Source: Streptomyces sp. NBC_00448 (GTDB lineage: Bacteria; Actinomycetota; Actinomycetes; Streptomycetales; Streptomycetaceae). Taken from it: DNA of 64,000 nucleotides. Under the pieces are notes generated by a model. It was given only the letters and a program-made list of their open reading frames with translations, did no database searches and was not told the DNA's origin. Of the stretch, positions 35,062-43,326 are shown in pieces (the stretch's first letter is position 1; each line of letters starts with the position of its first letter). A program made the position numbers and the translations under genes. Where the stretch lies: contig NZ_CP107913.1 of assembly GCF_036014115.1 (NCBI RefSeq), positions 5,697,501-5,761,500 of the forward strand, written 5' to 3'.

Positions 35062-35678
35062 CGGGCGATCTCCTTGCGTACGGCCTCGGTCACGGCGTGG
35101 GCGCGGGCAGCGAGTCGGTCCACGCCGTCGATGGCGGCGGTGAGTTCGGCCCGTACCGCCTCGTCCTTGATGCCGCCGAGGTTGATCTCGACGTTCACCC
35201 GGGCGGTGGTGGCCGCGGCGCGCGCGGCCTCGGTGGCGGCGGCGATGTCGGTCACGACGTTCGGGTTGCCGAACGGCAGCAGTTCCTCGGCGAGTTCGAC
35301 CACCCGGGCGGCCGCGGCGATCACGTCGGCCGGCGGCCGGGCGGCACCCGCGAGCGCGTCGGCGATGGCCAGCGAACGGGCCGCCTTCTGCTCGGCCTCG
35401 GCCCGCGGCAGCTTGTACGCGTCGGTGACGGCGGTGAAGGCCCGCGCGTCCTCCTGTGCCAACTCCAGCGCCCGCAGCCGCAGTTCGTCGGCCGCCGCGG
35501 TGATCGCGGCGACCTGTGCGGCATGTGCGGCGTTCTTCTCGCCGGTGGTGTAGCGGGCCACCATCGCCAGCAGAGCCGCACCCTGGGCCGCGTGCAGGGC
35601 CGCCGCCGCCCCGCCGCCGGGGGCCGGTTCGCGGGCGGCGAGCCGATCCAGATAGCCGCCGATCGTCTGGTCCTGCAT
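35058..35678 (-). CDS. FchA-like methenyl-THF cyclohydrolase / cyclodeaminase family protein
   Basis: A 206-residue all-helical protein of the formiminotransferase-cyclodeaminase/Fch fold. It has TIGGYLDRLAAREPAPGGGAAAALHAAQGAALLAMV at the start and the LPFGNPNVVTDIAAATEAARAAATTARVNVEINL segment typical of the family. Members either hydrolyse 5,10-methenyl-THF to 10-formyl-THF or deaminate formimino-THF. No histidine-degradation gene is near and the partner is a FolD, so methenyl-THF cyclohydrolase is favoured. The ATG at 35678 has GGGAG upstream; the stop overlaps the folD start (ATGA). Confidence 0.85.
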   Translation of the reverse strand: MQDQTIGGYLDRLAAREPAPGGGAAAALHAAQGAALLAMVARYTTGEKNAAHAAQVAAITAAADELRLRALELAQEDARAFTAVTDAYKLPRAEAEQKAARSLAIADALAGAARPPADVIAAAARVVELAEELLPFGNPNVVTDIAAATEAARAAATTARVNVEINLGGIKDEAVRAELTAAIDGVDRLAARAHAVTEAVRKEIAR

Positions 35679-35790
35679 ACGGGCTCCCACCTCGCGCCTG
35701 GCCACTGCCGTCGTCGCCCCGACCCTATCGCCGGGGACCGCCGGGGACCGCCGCGACCGGGCGCGTCCATGGCCGTGGTCAACGGCATGC

Positions 35791-36108
35791 TCAGTGCTGC
35801 GAGGAGGCCCGGTAGCCGTCGGCCACCCCGGCGGTGAAGACGATGTCGGAGTCGGTGTGGTCGGTGCGGTAGCGCGCTATCTCGCGGTACGCGGGCGAGG
35901 CGTACCAGTCCCGCGCCGCCGCCAGGTCGGGGAACTCGATGACGATCAGGTGGCCGGGCCAGGTGCCCTCCACCACGTCCAGCACCGAGTCGTGGACGAG
36001 GAAGCGGCCGCCGAAGGGGTCGAGGGTGTCGGAGATACGGTCGAGGTAGAGGCCGATCTCGGGGTGCGGGGTGACGCTGCGCATGTGGGCGACGGCGTAG
36101 GCGGTCAT
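35791..36108 (-). CDS. DUF1330 domain-containing protein
   Basis: A 105-residue ferredoxin-like/dimeric alpha-beta barrel protein: ending IVIEFPDLAAARDWYASPAYREIARYRTDHTDSDIVFTAG, the DUF1330 signature. Function unknown; probably a small dimeric ligand-binding or cofactor-free enzyme. ATG with GAGGAG upstream. Confidence 0.88.
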   Translation of the reverse strand: MTAYAVAHMRSVTPHPEIGLYLDRISDTLDPFGGRFLVHDSVLDVVEGTWPGHLIVIEFPDLAAARDWYASPAYREIARYRTDHTDSDIVFTAGVADGYRASSQH

Positions 36109-36254
36109 GTGGGGCTCCTCGGGTCGTCCGGTCCTGCCGGGCCGGGGCGGTCGCCCCGCCGGTGCTCCGGTACGGCAGACGCTACGGAGGGCCGGCGCCG
36201 GCGGAATCCGTCACGCTTAGGTAGTCGCGCCGGGTGCGCGGCCCCCGCTGTCCC

Positions 36255-36334
36255 GCACCCGCCGGGCCCGTACACACCGCACACGCACCCGCCGGGCTCG
36301 TACGCCACCGCCTCCGCACCCACCGGCCCCGTAC
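36255..36334. repeat. Three-copy tandem repeat of about 30 bp
   Basis: The 19-mer GCACCCGCCGGGCCCGTAC and close variants occur at 36255-36273, 36285-36303 and 36316-36334, a period of 30-31 bp. It lies in the 454-nt intergenic region 36109-36562 ahead of the GH87-like gene. No gene is supported there; the rest of the gap is the likely promoter region (AT-richer at about 36440-36480). Confidence 0.75.
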
Positions 36335-36562
36335 GCCCCGCGCACCGCTCGCGCCTCCCCGCGTCGCCCCGGCGGTCCCACCCGTCCTGCTCGCCCCACC
36401 CGTACGACCGCAAGTGCTCTCGATCGTTCCGCAAGAACTCGACTGGTAGGCGTAGTTGTTCGCCAAAGACGCGAAATACCTGTGCAGGAATCTTGTGGTG
36501 GCGGATCGGGCCGCCCTACTGTCACCTCACCGTTTCGCCCCCTCAAGAGAAACGAGCTAGCG

Positions 36563-38659
36563 ATGTCACGGAGCATCACCGGTGCGGTGGCAAGTGGGCC
36601 CGGCAGATCCCGGCGAAGAGCGGCGGCCGCCTTCGCCGCGGTGACCGCGGCCGTGGTCGGCCTCGGTGTGCTGGCCGGCGCACCCGCGTATGCAGGCGGC
36701 GCCGTCCACGGCGGCGGACAGGGCGCGGGCCAGGCCGCGGCCGTCACCCGCGCCGCCCTCGACCCCTCGCTCGTCGCGGGCCGGGGCGCGGACCTGGGGT
36801 TCGCCGAGCAGGAGGCCGAGGGCGCCGCCACCGACGGCACGGTGATCGGCCCGGGCACGGCCGCGTACACCCTGCCCGCCGAGGCGTCCGGCCGCAGCGC
36901 GGTGACGCTGAAGCCGGGCCAGTACGTCGAGTTCGCGCTGCCGAGCGCGGCCAACGCGATCAACGTCCGCTACAGCATTCCGGACGCGCCGGCCGGCGGC
37001 GGCATCACCTCGCCGCTGGACGTCTCGCTGGCGGCGAAGAGCGGCGGCGGTGTCCAGGGCCGCAAGACGATGACGCTCACCTCGCAGTACGCCTGGCTCT
37101 ACAACCAGTACCCGTTCTCCAACGACCCCGACGCGGACCTGCTCTACCCCGACCAGTGGATCACCGAGTGCGCGTGCGTGCCGGACCAGACCTCGCCGAC
37201 GCCGACGGTCGCCAAGCCGTTCCGCCCCAACCACTTCTACGACGAGCAGCGGCTGCTGCTCGGCCGCACCTACCAGGCGGGGGAGAAGGTCCGGCTCACG
37301 GTGCCGAAGGGCGCCGCGACCACCACGGTCGACCTGATGGACTCGCAGCTGGTGGCCGCGCCGAAGATCGACCTGCTCGCGGCGAACGTGCTGGCCTTCG
37401 GCGCCGACCCGACCGGCCGCCGGGACTCCGCGGACGCCATCGACAAGGCGATCGCCTTCGCCAAGCGGGCGCATCTGAAGGTCTACATCCCGCCGGGCAC
37501 CTTCCAGGTCGACCGGCACATCGTGGTGGACCACGTCACGATCGAGGGCGCCGGCAACTGGTACACGGTCATCAAGGGTCACCAGGTCACGCTGAGCAAG
37601 CCGGCAGCGGATGGCTCGCTCCACACCGGCGTCGGCTTCTACGGCAAGGACGCGGCGGACGGCGGCAGCAGCGACGTGCACCTGTCCGGCTTCGCCATCG
37701 AGGGCGACGTCCGGGACCGGGTGGACACCGACCAGGTCAACGGGATCGGCGGCGCGCTCAGCGACTCCACCATCTCCGGCCTGTACATCCAGCACACCAA
37801 GGCCGGCATGTGGTTCGACGGCCCGATGCACGACCTGACGATCACCGGCAACGAGATCGTGGACCAGACCGCGGACGGCATCAACTTCCACACCGGCGTG
37901 ACCGATTCGGTGGTGCGGAACAACGTCGTCCGCAACACCGGTGACGACGCGCTGGCGATGTGGTCGGACAAGGTCGAGGACGCGAACGACACCTTCGACC
38001 ACAACACCGTCCAGACGCCGGTGCTCGCCAACGGCATCGCGATCTACGGCGGCACCGACAACACCGTCTCCGGCAACCTGGTCGCCGACCCGATCCGCGA
38101 GGGCAGCGGCATCCAGGTCGGCTCCCGGTTCGGCGCCGAGGCGTTCACCGGCCACCTGTGGATCACCGGCAACACCACGGTCCGGGCGGGCACTTACGAC
38201 CTGAACTGGAACATCGGTCTCGGCGCGATCTGGTTCTACGCGCTGGAGAAGAACATCAGCGCCGACATCGAGGTGACCGGGGACGACTTCCTCGACAACA
38301 CCTACAACGCGATCATGCTGGTGAGCGACTTCCCGGTGAAGGACCTCTACTCGATCACCAACGTGCACTTCAAGGACATCAAGGTGGACGGCACCGGCAC
38401 GTCGGTGCTGAGCGCGCGGGTCGCCGGCGGCGCCACCTTCCAGAACGTGCACGCCCGCAACGTGGGCGCGGTCGGCGTCAACAACTGCGGTTCGTTCAAC
38501 TTCACGCCCAGCGGCTCGGAGTTCACGCTCACCGACCTCGGCGGCAACGACGGCGGGGGCACCACCGGGGACTGGCTCGCCCCGTGGGAACTGCCCAACA
38601 CGATCACCTGCGACGACCGTCCCGCGGTGGTGCCGCCGCCGGCCCCCTCGGCATGGTGA
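36563..38659 (+). CDS. Secreted GH87-type alpha-1,3-glucanase/mycodextranase
   Basis: A 698-residue exported protein: signal peptide with a twin-arginine-like SRRRAAAAFAAVTAAVVGLGVLAGAPAYA, a beta-sandwich carbohydrate-binding-like region (about residues 80-270) and a right-handed beta-helix (about 275-640) starting VLAFGADPTGRRDSADAIDKAI. The three acidic residues expected of GH87 fall at Asp438 (TADGINFH), Asp461 and Asp462 (NTGDDALAMW), the same spacing (0, +23, +24) recalled for characterised GH87 enzymes. It should hydrolyse fungal alpha-1,3-glucan or nigeran. ATG 36563 begins MSRSITG; the 27-codon extension upstream is dropped. Confidence 0.82.
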   Translation: MSRSITGAVASGPGRSRRRAAAAFAAVTAAVVGLGVLAGAPAYAGGAVHGGGQGAGQAAAVTRAALDPSLVAGRGADLGFAEQEAEGAATDGTVIGPGTAAYTLPAEASGRSAVTLKPGQYVEFALPSAANAINVRYSIPDAPAGGGITSPLDVSLAAKSGGGVQGRKTMTLTSQYAWLYNQYPFSNDPDADLLYPDQWITECACVPDQTSPTPTVAKPFRPNHFYDEQRLLLGRTYQAGEKVRLTVPKGAATTTVDLMDSQLVAAPKIDLLAANVLAFGADPTGRRDSADAIDKAIAFAKRAHLKVYIPPGTFQVDRHIVVDHVTIEGAGNWYTVIKGHQVTLSKPAADGSLHTGVGFYGKDAADGGSSDVHLSGFAIEGDVRDRVDTDQVNGIGGALSDSTISGLYIQHTKAGMWFDGPMHDLTITGNEIVDQTADGINFHTGVTDSVVRNNVVRNTGDDALAMWSDKVEDANDTFDHNTVQTPVLANGIAIYGGTDNTVSGNLVADPIREGSGIQVGSRFGAEAFTGHLWITGNTTVRAGTYDLNWNIGLGAIWFYALEKNISADIEVTGDDFLDNTYNAIMLVSDFPVKDLYSITNVHFKDIKVDGTGTSVLSARVAGGATFQNVHARNVGAVGVNNCGSFNFTPSGSEFTLTDLGGNDGGGTTGDWLAPWELPNTITCDDRPAVVPPPAPSAW

Positions 38660-38682
38660 CGCGCTGAGCGCACGCCTTCGGT

Positions 38683-38722
38683 GACCGCGGCCGCCCGGCC
38701 CTCCCCCCGGGCGGCCGCGGTC
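38683..38722. terminator. Terminator between the GH87-like gene and a convergent membrane-protein gene
   Basis: A perfect 16-bp GC-rich stem (38683-38698 with 38707-38722) and an 8-nt loop, 24 nt after the stop of the GH87-like gene and 44 nt from the end of the convergent gene. Confidence 0.88.
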
Positions 38723-38766
38723 GCGTGCGACCGGTGGCCGATTGCCCAGGTGTGCCTACGAGTTGC

Positions 38767-39072
38767 CTACGGGTTGGGGCGGCCGGACCTGGTGTTCACC
38801 CAGGCCGGACCGCCCGCCGCGTGGAAGACGGCCATCGGCAGCGCCCCGAGCGCGGCCGCGACGCAGGCCGCGCCGGGGTGGTCGCCGGGGCGGGCCCAGT
38901 ACAGGCTCAGCCCGGCGATCACGAAGAGCGCCCAGCCCCCGATCGCGTTCGGCACCGGCCCGTTGCCCGTCACGCTCGGGTACGGGCGGCCGGTGATGCC
39001 GCTGACGAAGTGCGGCAGCGCGTTCGCGGCCATCAACCCGGCGAACGCGCTGAGCAGGACGGTCTGGGGCAT
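38767..39072 (-). CDS. Small membrane protein, unknown function
   Basis: A 101-residue protein with three hydrophobic segments (TVLLSAFAGLMAANALPHFV, AIGGWALFVIAGLSLYWA, CVAAALGALPMAVFHAAGG). No known domain recognised. The ATG at 39072 has AGGAG 8 nt upstream, which fixes the start; the longer frame is built from a GGTGCC microsatellite. It is divergent from a TetR regulator and is a probable target of it. Confidence 0.75.
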   Translation of the reverse strand: MPQTVLLSAFAGLMAANALPHFVSGITGRPYPSVTGNGPVPNAIGGWALFVIAGLSLYWARPGDHPGAACVAAALGALPMAVFHAAGGPAWVNTRSGRPNP

Positions 39073-39105
39073 GGCGGTCTCCTGGAGTCGAGAGCGGGCG
39101 GGCAG

Positions 39106-39141
39106 GGTGCCGGTGCCGGTGCCGGTGCCGGTGCCGGTGCC
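39106..39141. repeat. Hexanucleotide microsatellite, six GGTGCC copies
   Basis: Six perfect copies of GGTGCC in tandem, 34 nt upstream of the start of the small membrane-protein gene, probably within its 5' leader. Such tracts can vary in copy number by slippage. Confidence 0.9.
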
Positions 39142-39267
39142 GGACCGCGGCCGGGGTACGGGCCCGGCCGCGGCGCATGGGGGCGCGACGCGGCGCAACA
39201 CGGTACGGAATGGCCTGAAACGGTGTGCCGTGGCACGCCTCGGCCGCACGACGTGGCACGTTTCGTG

Positions 39268-39324
39268 CAACGCGTGTTGACTCAAACGACGGTAGCGGCC
39301 GCCTCCCCTTCGGTCAACGCGTGT
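39268..39324. promoter_or_regulatory. Candidate TetR operator motifs between divergent genes
   Basis: CAACGCGTGT occurs at 39268-39277 and 39315-39324. The first extends to CAACGCGTGTTG, with inverted CAAC/GTTG arms; the second lies 11 nt before the TetR start. Just upstream, GCACGTTTCGTGC (39256-39268) is a 5-bp-arm palindrome. Placement between the TetR gene and its divergent neighbour fits autoregulation. Confidence 0.45.
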
Positions 39325-39335
39325 AGGCTGAATCT

Positions 39336-40043
39336 GTGACGCCCCCGGATACGCCGCCCACCGCCTCCGACTCGGCCTCCACCTCTCACTCCGACTCGGT
39401 CTCCGGCCCGGCCCGGACGACCACGCGGGCCGAGCAGCGGCGTGCCACCGAGGCCCGTATTCTCGCCGCCGCGCGCCGGCTGTTCGCCGAGGTCGGGTAC
39501 GAGCGGGCCACCGTACGGGCCATCGCCGCCGCGGCGTACACCGATCCGAGCCTGGTCACGCGCTATTTCGGTTCCAAGGAGGCGCTCTTCCAGCAGGTCG
39601 CGCGGATGGCGCCGGACGACATCTCCGCCGAGACGATCGAGGGGATCGCCGAGCAACTGCTGGCCGCGCTCGCCGACAAGCTGTTGCACGAGCCGACCGA
39701 CGCGATGGCGGTGCTGCGGTCGATGTTCACCCGTCCCGAGGCGGTGGTGGAGGCCCGCGAGGCGATGCTGGAGCAGCAGCGGCGCACCGCCGAGCGGATC
39801 GACGGGGAGGCGCCCGACCTGCGGGCGGGGCTGGTCGGCGCGATCATGATCGGTTCGGTCGTCGGGCGGCACCTGCTCGGGCTCGACGGGTTGCGGGACG
39901 CCTCTCCGGAGCAGGTCGTCGCGATGCTGCGGCCGGCCTTCCACGAACTGCTCGGCGTCCCGAACCCCCCGAACCCTCCGAGCACCCCGAGCCCTCCGGC
40001 CGCTCCGGCCACCCCGAACTCCTCGGCCGCCCCGCCCGGTTAG
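39336..40043 (+). CDS. TetR family transcriptional regulator
   Basis: A 235-residue regulator. The HTH is at residues about 30-75 (ATEARILAAARRLFAEVGYERATVRAIAAAAYTDPSLVTRYFGSKEALF), with a ligand-binding helical domain after it and a Pro/Asn-rich C-terminal tail. GTG 39336; TAGGCT ends 6 nt upstream with no Shine-Dalgarno, so probably leaderless. Divergent from the small membrane-protein gene. The ligand cannot be inferred. Confidence 0.88.
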   Translation: MTPPDTPPTASDSASTSHSDSVSGPARTTTRAEQRRATEARILAAARRLFAEVGYERATVRAIAAAAYTDPSLVTRYFGSKEALFQQVARMAPDDISAETIEGIAEQLLAALADKLLHEPTDAMAVLRSMFTRPEAVVEAREAMLEQQRRTAERIDGEAPDLRAGLVGAIMIGSVVGRHLLGLDGLRDASPEQVVAMLRPAFHELLGVPNPPNPPSTPSPPAAPATPNSSAAPPG

Positions 40044-40077
40044 CCGAAGGACGGTCGCCCGGCCCCGGGGGTGCGGC

Positions 40078-40506
40078 TCACTCCGGGGCGCGCTCCGCGC
40101 CGGCCTTCAGGGAGGCGGCCTCGGTGTCGACCATGCGGCGGATCGTGGTGGCGCCGAGGCGGCCGAGGAGGGCGCCGGCCGGGCCTTCCATGGCGAAGGT
40201 GAGGACGACCTCGCAGCGGTCCGCGCCGTCGGGACGGACGACGTGGTCGGCCCACTGCCGGACGCCGCCGGAGCTGCGGCTCCAGCGGAAGCGGCGGCCG
40301 GGCTCGACGGTGTCGACGGTGTACGTGGTGGGGCGGCGGCCCGGTTGGCTGAGGGTGACCGGCGTGCCGACGGCGAGTTCGGCCGCGCCGTGGACCTCGG
40401 CCGCGGTGACCGTGGGGGTCCACCGTGGCCAGCCGCCGAGGTCGGCCAGCAGCGCCCACACCGTCTGCGCCGACGCGTCCACCCGCACGTGCGTCTCGTA
40501 CCGCAT
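40078..40506 (-). CDS. SRPBCC (polyketide cyclase/START-like) protein
   Basis: A 142-residue helix-grip protein: MRYETHVRVDASAQTVWALLADLGGWPRWTPTV, a classic SRPBCC start, then FRWSRSSGGVRQWADHVVRP and EVVLTFAMEGPAGALLGRL. It binds a hydrophobic ligand; function unknown. The ATG at 40506 has GGGAGG 6 nt upstream. A perfect palindromic operator separates it from the divergent TetR gene, so it is very likely repressed by that regulator. Confidence 0.88.
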   Translation of the reverse strand: MRYETHVRVDASAQTVWALLADLGGWPRWTPTVTAAEVHGAAELAVGTPVTLSQPGRRPTTYTVDTVEPGRRFRWSRSSGGVRQWADHVVRPDGADRCEVVLTFAMEGPAGALLGRLGATTIRRMVDTEAASLKAGAERAPE

Positions 40507-40530
40507 GCCCGCCTCCCGGGGTCCGACTGT

Positions 40531-40548
40531 CTTGACCATTTGGTCAAG
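40531..40548. promoter_or_regulatory. Perfect palindromic operator between SRPBCC and TetR genes
   Basis: CTTGACCATTTGGTCAAG: two 8-bp arms with a 2-nt centre, fully symmetrical. TTGACC-n2-GGTCAA operators are common for TetR-family repressors. It lies 25 nt upstream of the SRPBCC start and 46 nt upstream of the TetR start. Confidence 0.82.
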
Positions 40549-40594
40549 TCGCTCGCCCCCACCCTAGCCCTCGCGGTCACGTAGGGTGAGGGAT

Positions 40595-41140
40595 GTGAGC
40601 GCGAAGGACGAGTTGACCGGCGCCGTGCTCGATCACCTGCTGAGCGACGCCGGCCGGGAGGGGCTCGACGGGAGCCTGCGCTCGCTCGCCGGGGCGATCG
40701 GGGTCGGCCACTCGCTGCTGCTGTACCACTTCGGTTCGCGCGAGGGCCTGCTGGTCGCGGTGTACGAGGCGTGTGAGCGGCGCGAGCGGGCGCACCTCGC
40801 GGCCTTCGGCGCCGAGGACGCCGATCCGGGTACGACGATGCGCCGGATGTGGCGGCACCTCGCCGAGCCGCGGATGTGGCCGGTGTACCGCGTCGGGTTC
40901 GCGCTGCGGGCCCGCCGGCCCGGCGTGGACGAGACCCGCGAGCCGTGGATCGACGAACTGCTGCCGCTGGTAAGGGCGGTGGGCGTCCCCGCCGGCCGGG
41001 CCCGGGCCGAGGCGCTGCTGTGGCTGGCCACCAGCCGCGGCCTGCTGTGGGAACTCACCACGGGCGCCGACCCGTTGGCGGTCGACGCTGCGGCCGAGGC
41101 GTTCTTCGCGCACTACGGAACGGCGGCGCGCGAGCGCTGA
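40595..41140 (+). CDS. TetR family transcriptional regulator
   Basis: A 181-residue regulator with HTH GLRSLAGAIGVGHSLLLYHFGSREGLLVAVYE-type sequence at about residues 22-60 and a helical ligand-binding domain rich in Arg/Leu. GTG 40595 (the frame also allows 40586); TAGGGT ends 7 nt before it. It is divergent from the SRPBCC gene across the perfect operator at 40531, which fits autoregulation and control of the SRPBCC gene. Confidence 0.87.
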   Translation: MSAKDELTGAVLDHLLSDAGREGLDGSLRSLAGAIGVGHSLLLYHFGSREGLLVAVYEACERRERAHLAAFGAEDADPGTTMRRMWRHLAEPRMWPVYRVGFALRARRPGVDETREPWIDELLPLVRAVGVPAGRARAEALLWLATSRGLLWELTTGADPLAVDAAAEAFFAHYGTAARER

Positions 41141-41271
41141 TCCGGGGCTTCCACCCGCCGACTGCGCCGCCGACTCGCCTGCCCCGGAAGGGTGTTGTGC
41201 GTGTCCAGGCCGTTGCGGTGATCCGCCAGCGGCAAACCGGGCGAAGAGGGCGAAGCGCGCCGCCGGACCAA

Positions 41272-41289
41272 GGGGCCCGGACGGGCCCC
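41272..41289. terminator. Short perfect hairpin between convergent genes
   Basis: GGGGCCCG (41272-41279) pairs perfectly with CGGGCCCC (41282-41289). It lies between a rightward TetR gene and a leftward conserved gene, 11 nt from the latter's stop, a plausible bidirectional terminator. Confidence 0.6.
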
Positions 41290-41300
41290 AGGGGGAGGTG

Positions 41301-41735
41301 CTACGGCCAGACCAGGCAGTAGAGCTGGTGGCCGGACTCCTCGCAGCGGCGGGCGAAATCCTGCCATTCGTGCAGCATCTGGTAGATCACGAACGCGTCG
41401 CGCGGGCCGCGCCGGTCGGGCACCGTGGACCAGATGAAGGCGGCGGCGCCCAACGACTCCTCGTCGGCGGTGCGCAGCGGGTCGACCACGGACGCGGGCA
41501 GCCGGACCACGGCGTAATCCGGGTGCAGGACGACGAGTTCGAGCGGCGGGACCTTCGACGGAGGTATGCCCTCGATGCCGGTGAGCACCATCGCGGCCAT
41601 CGTCTCCGGCTTGACCTTGGTGTACATGCCCTGGCCGAGTTCGTCCCCCCCGAGTTCCTCCGGGCGCATGGAGATCGGGACGCGGGCCGCCGTGGCCCCG
41701 TCGGGCGCGCCGAAGTACTTGTAGGTCACCCCCAC
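41301..41735 (-). CDS. Conserved streptomycete protein, unknown function
   Basis: A 144-residue soluble protein with VTYKYFGAPDGATAARVPISMRPEELGGDE near its start and ending EWQDFARRCEESGHQLYCLVWP. The family is common next to hemL in streptomycetes; no domain is recognised. The GTG at 41735 is chosen because AGGGG lies 7 nt upstream and conservation begins there; the 74-residue extension of the longer frame is low complexity. The 283-nt gap to hemL (41736-42018) holds the divergent promoters and no other gene. Confidence 0.75.
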   Translation of the reverse strand: MGVTYKYFGAPDGATAARVPISMRPEELGGDELGQGMYTKVKPETMAAMVLTGIEGIPPSKVPPLELVVLHPDYAVVRLPASVVDPLRTADEESLGAAAFIWSTVPDRRGPRDAFVIYQMLHEWQDFARRCEESGHQLYCLVWP

Positions 41736-42018
41736 TCGGCCACCCCTGCTCCTGCCCTCTGCGGTCGGTCGCTGTTCCGGGTGGTCAGCCCCGGAGTCGT
41801 CGTTCTCCTGCGGTACGCGATCGGCGGGCCGGCGTCGCCGGCCGGTGGGACGGGGGTTTTCGGGCTCGCGATCGCCCGGCACGTCGCCCGGTTCACCACC
41901 GCGCTGCTGCATTCCACTACCCGACCATCCGTCGACCCAACCATGCAACCCGATCATCGTCTCAGATGCGAGGTCGAGACGTTGCGGCGCAACGCCCGTC
42001 GTTTGAGAGCATGTGCCT

Positions 42019-43326
42019 GTGAGCTATCCCTACGAAGCACCAGTGTCCCAGGAACTCTTCGACCGCGCGGCGGCCGTGACCCCAGGTGGCGTGAACTCCC
42101 CGGTGCGGGCGTTCCGCGCGGTGGGCGGCACGCCGCGGTTCATGGTCTCCGGTGCGGGCCCGTATCTGACCGACGCCGACGGGCGCGAGTACGTCGACCT
42201 CGTCTGCTCGTGGGGACCGATGATTCTCGGCCACGCGCACCCGGAGGTGATCGCGGCCGTGCAGGCGGCGGTGGTCGGGGGCACTTCCTTCGGGACGCCC
42301 ACCGAGGGCGAGGTCGCGCTCGCCGAGGCGATGGTGGCGCGGGTCGAACCGCTGGAGCAGGTGCGCCTGGTGTCGTCGGGCACCGAGGCCACGATGTCGG
42401 CGATCCGGCTGGCCCGCGGCTTCACCGGCCGCGCGAAGGTGGTGAAGTTCGCCGGCTGCTACCACGGTCATGTGGACGCGCTGCTGGCCGCCGCCGGTTC
42501 CGGGGTGGCCACCTTCGGGTTGCCGGACACCCCCGGGGTGACCGGCGCGCAGGCCGGCGACACCATCGTGCTGCCGTACAACGACATCGAGGCCGTGCGG
42601 GCCGCGTTCGCCGCGCACCCGGGAGAGATCGCCTGCGTCATCACCGAGGCGTCGCCGGGCAACATGGGCGTCGTGCCGCCGCGGGACGGCTTCAACGCGA
42701 GGCTCAAGGAACTGTGCGCGGCCGAGGGCGCCCTCTACATCTCCGACGAGGTGATGACCGGCTTCCGGGTCAGCGCGGCCGGCTGGTACGGCATCGACGG
42801 GGTGCGCCCGGACCTGATGACCTTCGGCAAGGTGATGGGCGGCGGCTTCCCGACCGCGGCCTTCGGTGGCCGCGCCGACGTGATGGCCGCGCTCGCCCCG
42901 GCCGGGCCGGTCTACCAGGCCGGCACGCTCTCCGGTAACCCGGTCGCCACCGCCGCCGGGCTGGCCCAACTCCGCCTGCTGGACGCGGCCGCGTACACCC
43001 GGCTCGACGCGGTCTCCGCGCAGATCCGCGAACTGGTGAGCGCCGCGCTGGACAAGGAGGGCGTCGCGCACCGGGTGCAGACCGCGGGCAGCATGTTCTC
43101 CGTCTTCTTCACCGACGCCGAGGTACGGGACTTCGACGACGCGAAGAAGCAGGAGGCGTACCGTTTCACCGCTTTCTTCCACGCGATGCTGGCGCAGGGC
43201 GTCTACCTGCCGCCGTCCGCGTTCGAGTCCTGGTTCGTGTCGACCGCACACGACGAGCAGGCGGTGCAGCGGATCGCCGCGGCGCTGCCCGCCGCCGCAC
43301 GTGCCGCAGCGGAGGCCCACGCATGA
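42019..43326 (+). CDS. hemL: Glutamate-1-semialdehyde 2,1-aminomutase
   Basis: A 435-residue PLP enzyme that isomerises glutamate-1-semialdehyde to 5-aminolevulinate, the step between HemA and HemB. It carries [37 protein letters not shown], the aspartate site DEVMTGFR and the PLP lysine Lys271 in [11 protein letters not shown]. It lies apart from the rex-hem operon, as in other streptomycetes. The GTG at 42019 is used; a GTG two codons earlier is possible. The stop overlaps the next gene by 4 nt. Confidence 0.96.
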   Translation: MSYPYEAPVSQELFDRAAAVTPGGVNSPVRAFRAVGGTPRFMVSGAGPYLTDADGREYVDLVCSWGPMILGHAHPEVIAAVQAAVVGGTSFGTPTEGEVALAEAMVARVEPLEQVRLVSSGTEATMSAIRLARGFTGRAKVVKFAGCYHGHVDALLAAAGSGVATFGLPDTPGVTGAQAGDTIVLPYNDIEAVRAAFAAHPGEIACVITEASPGNMGVVPPRDGFNARLKELCAAEGALYISDEVMTGFRVSAAGWYGIDGVRPDLMTFGKVMGGGFPTAAFGGRADVMAALAPAGPVYQAGTLSGNPVATAAGLAQLRLLDAAAYTRLDAVSAQIRELVSAALDKEGVAHRVQTAGSMFSVFFTDAEVRDFDDAKKQEAYRFTAFFHAMLAQGVYLPPSAFESWFVSTAHDEQAVQRIAAALPAAARAAAEAHA

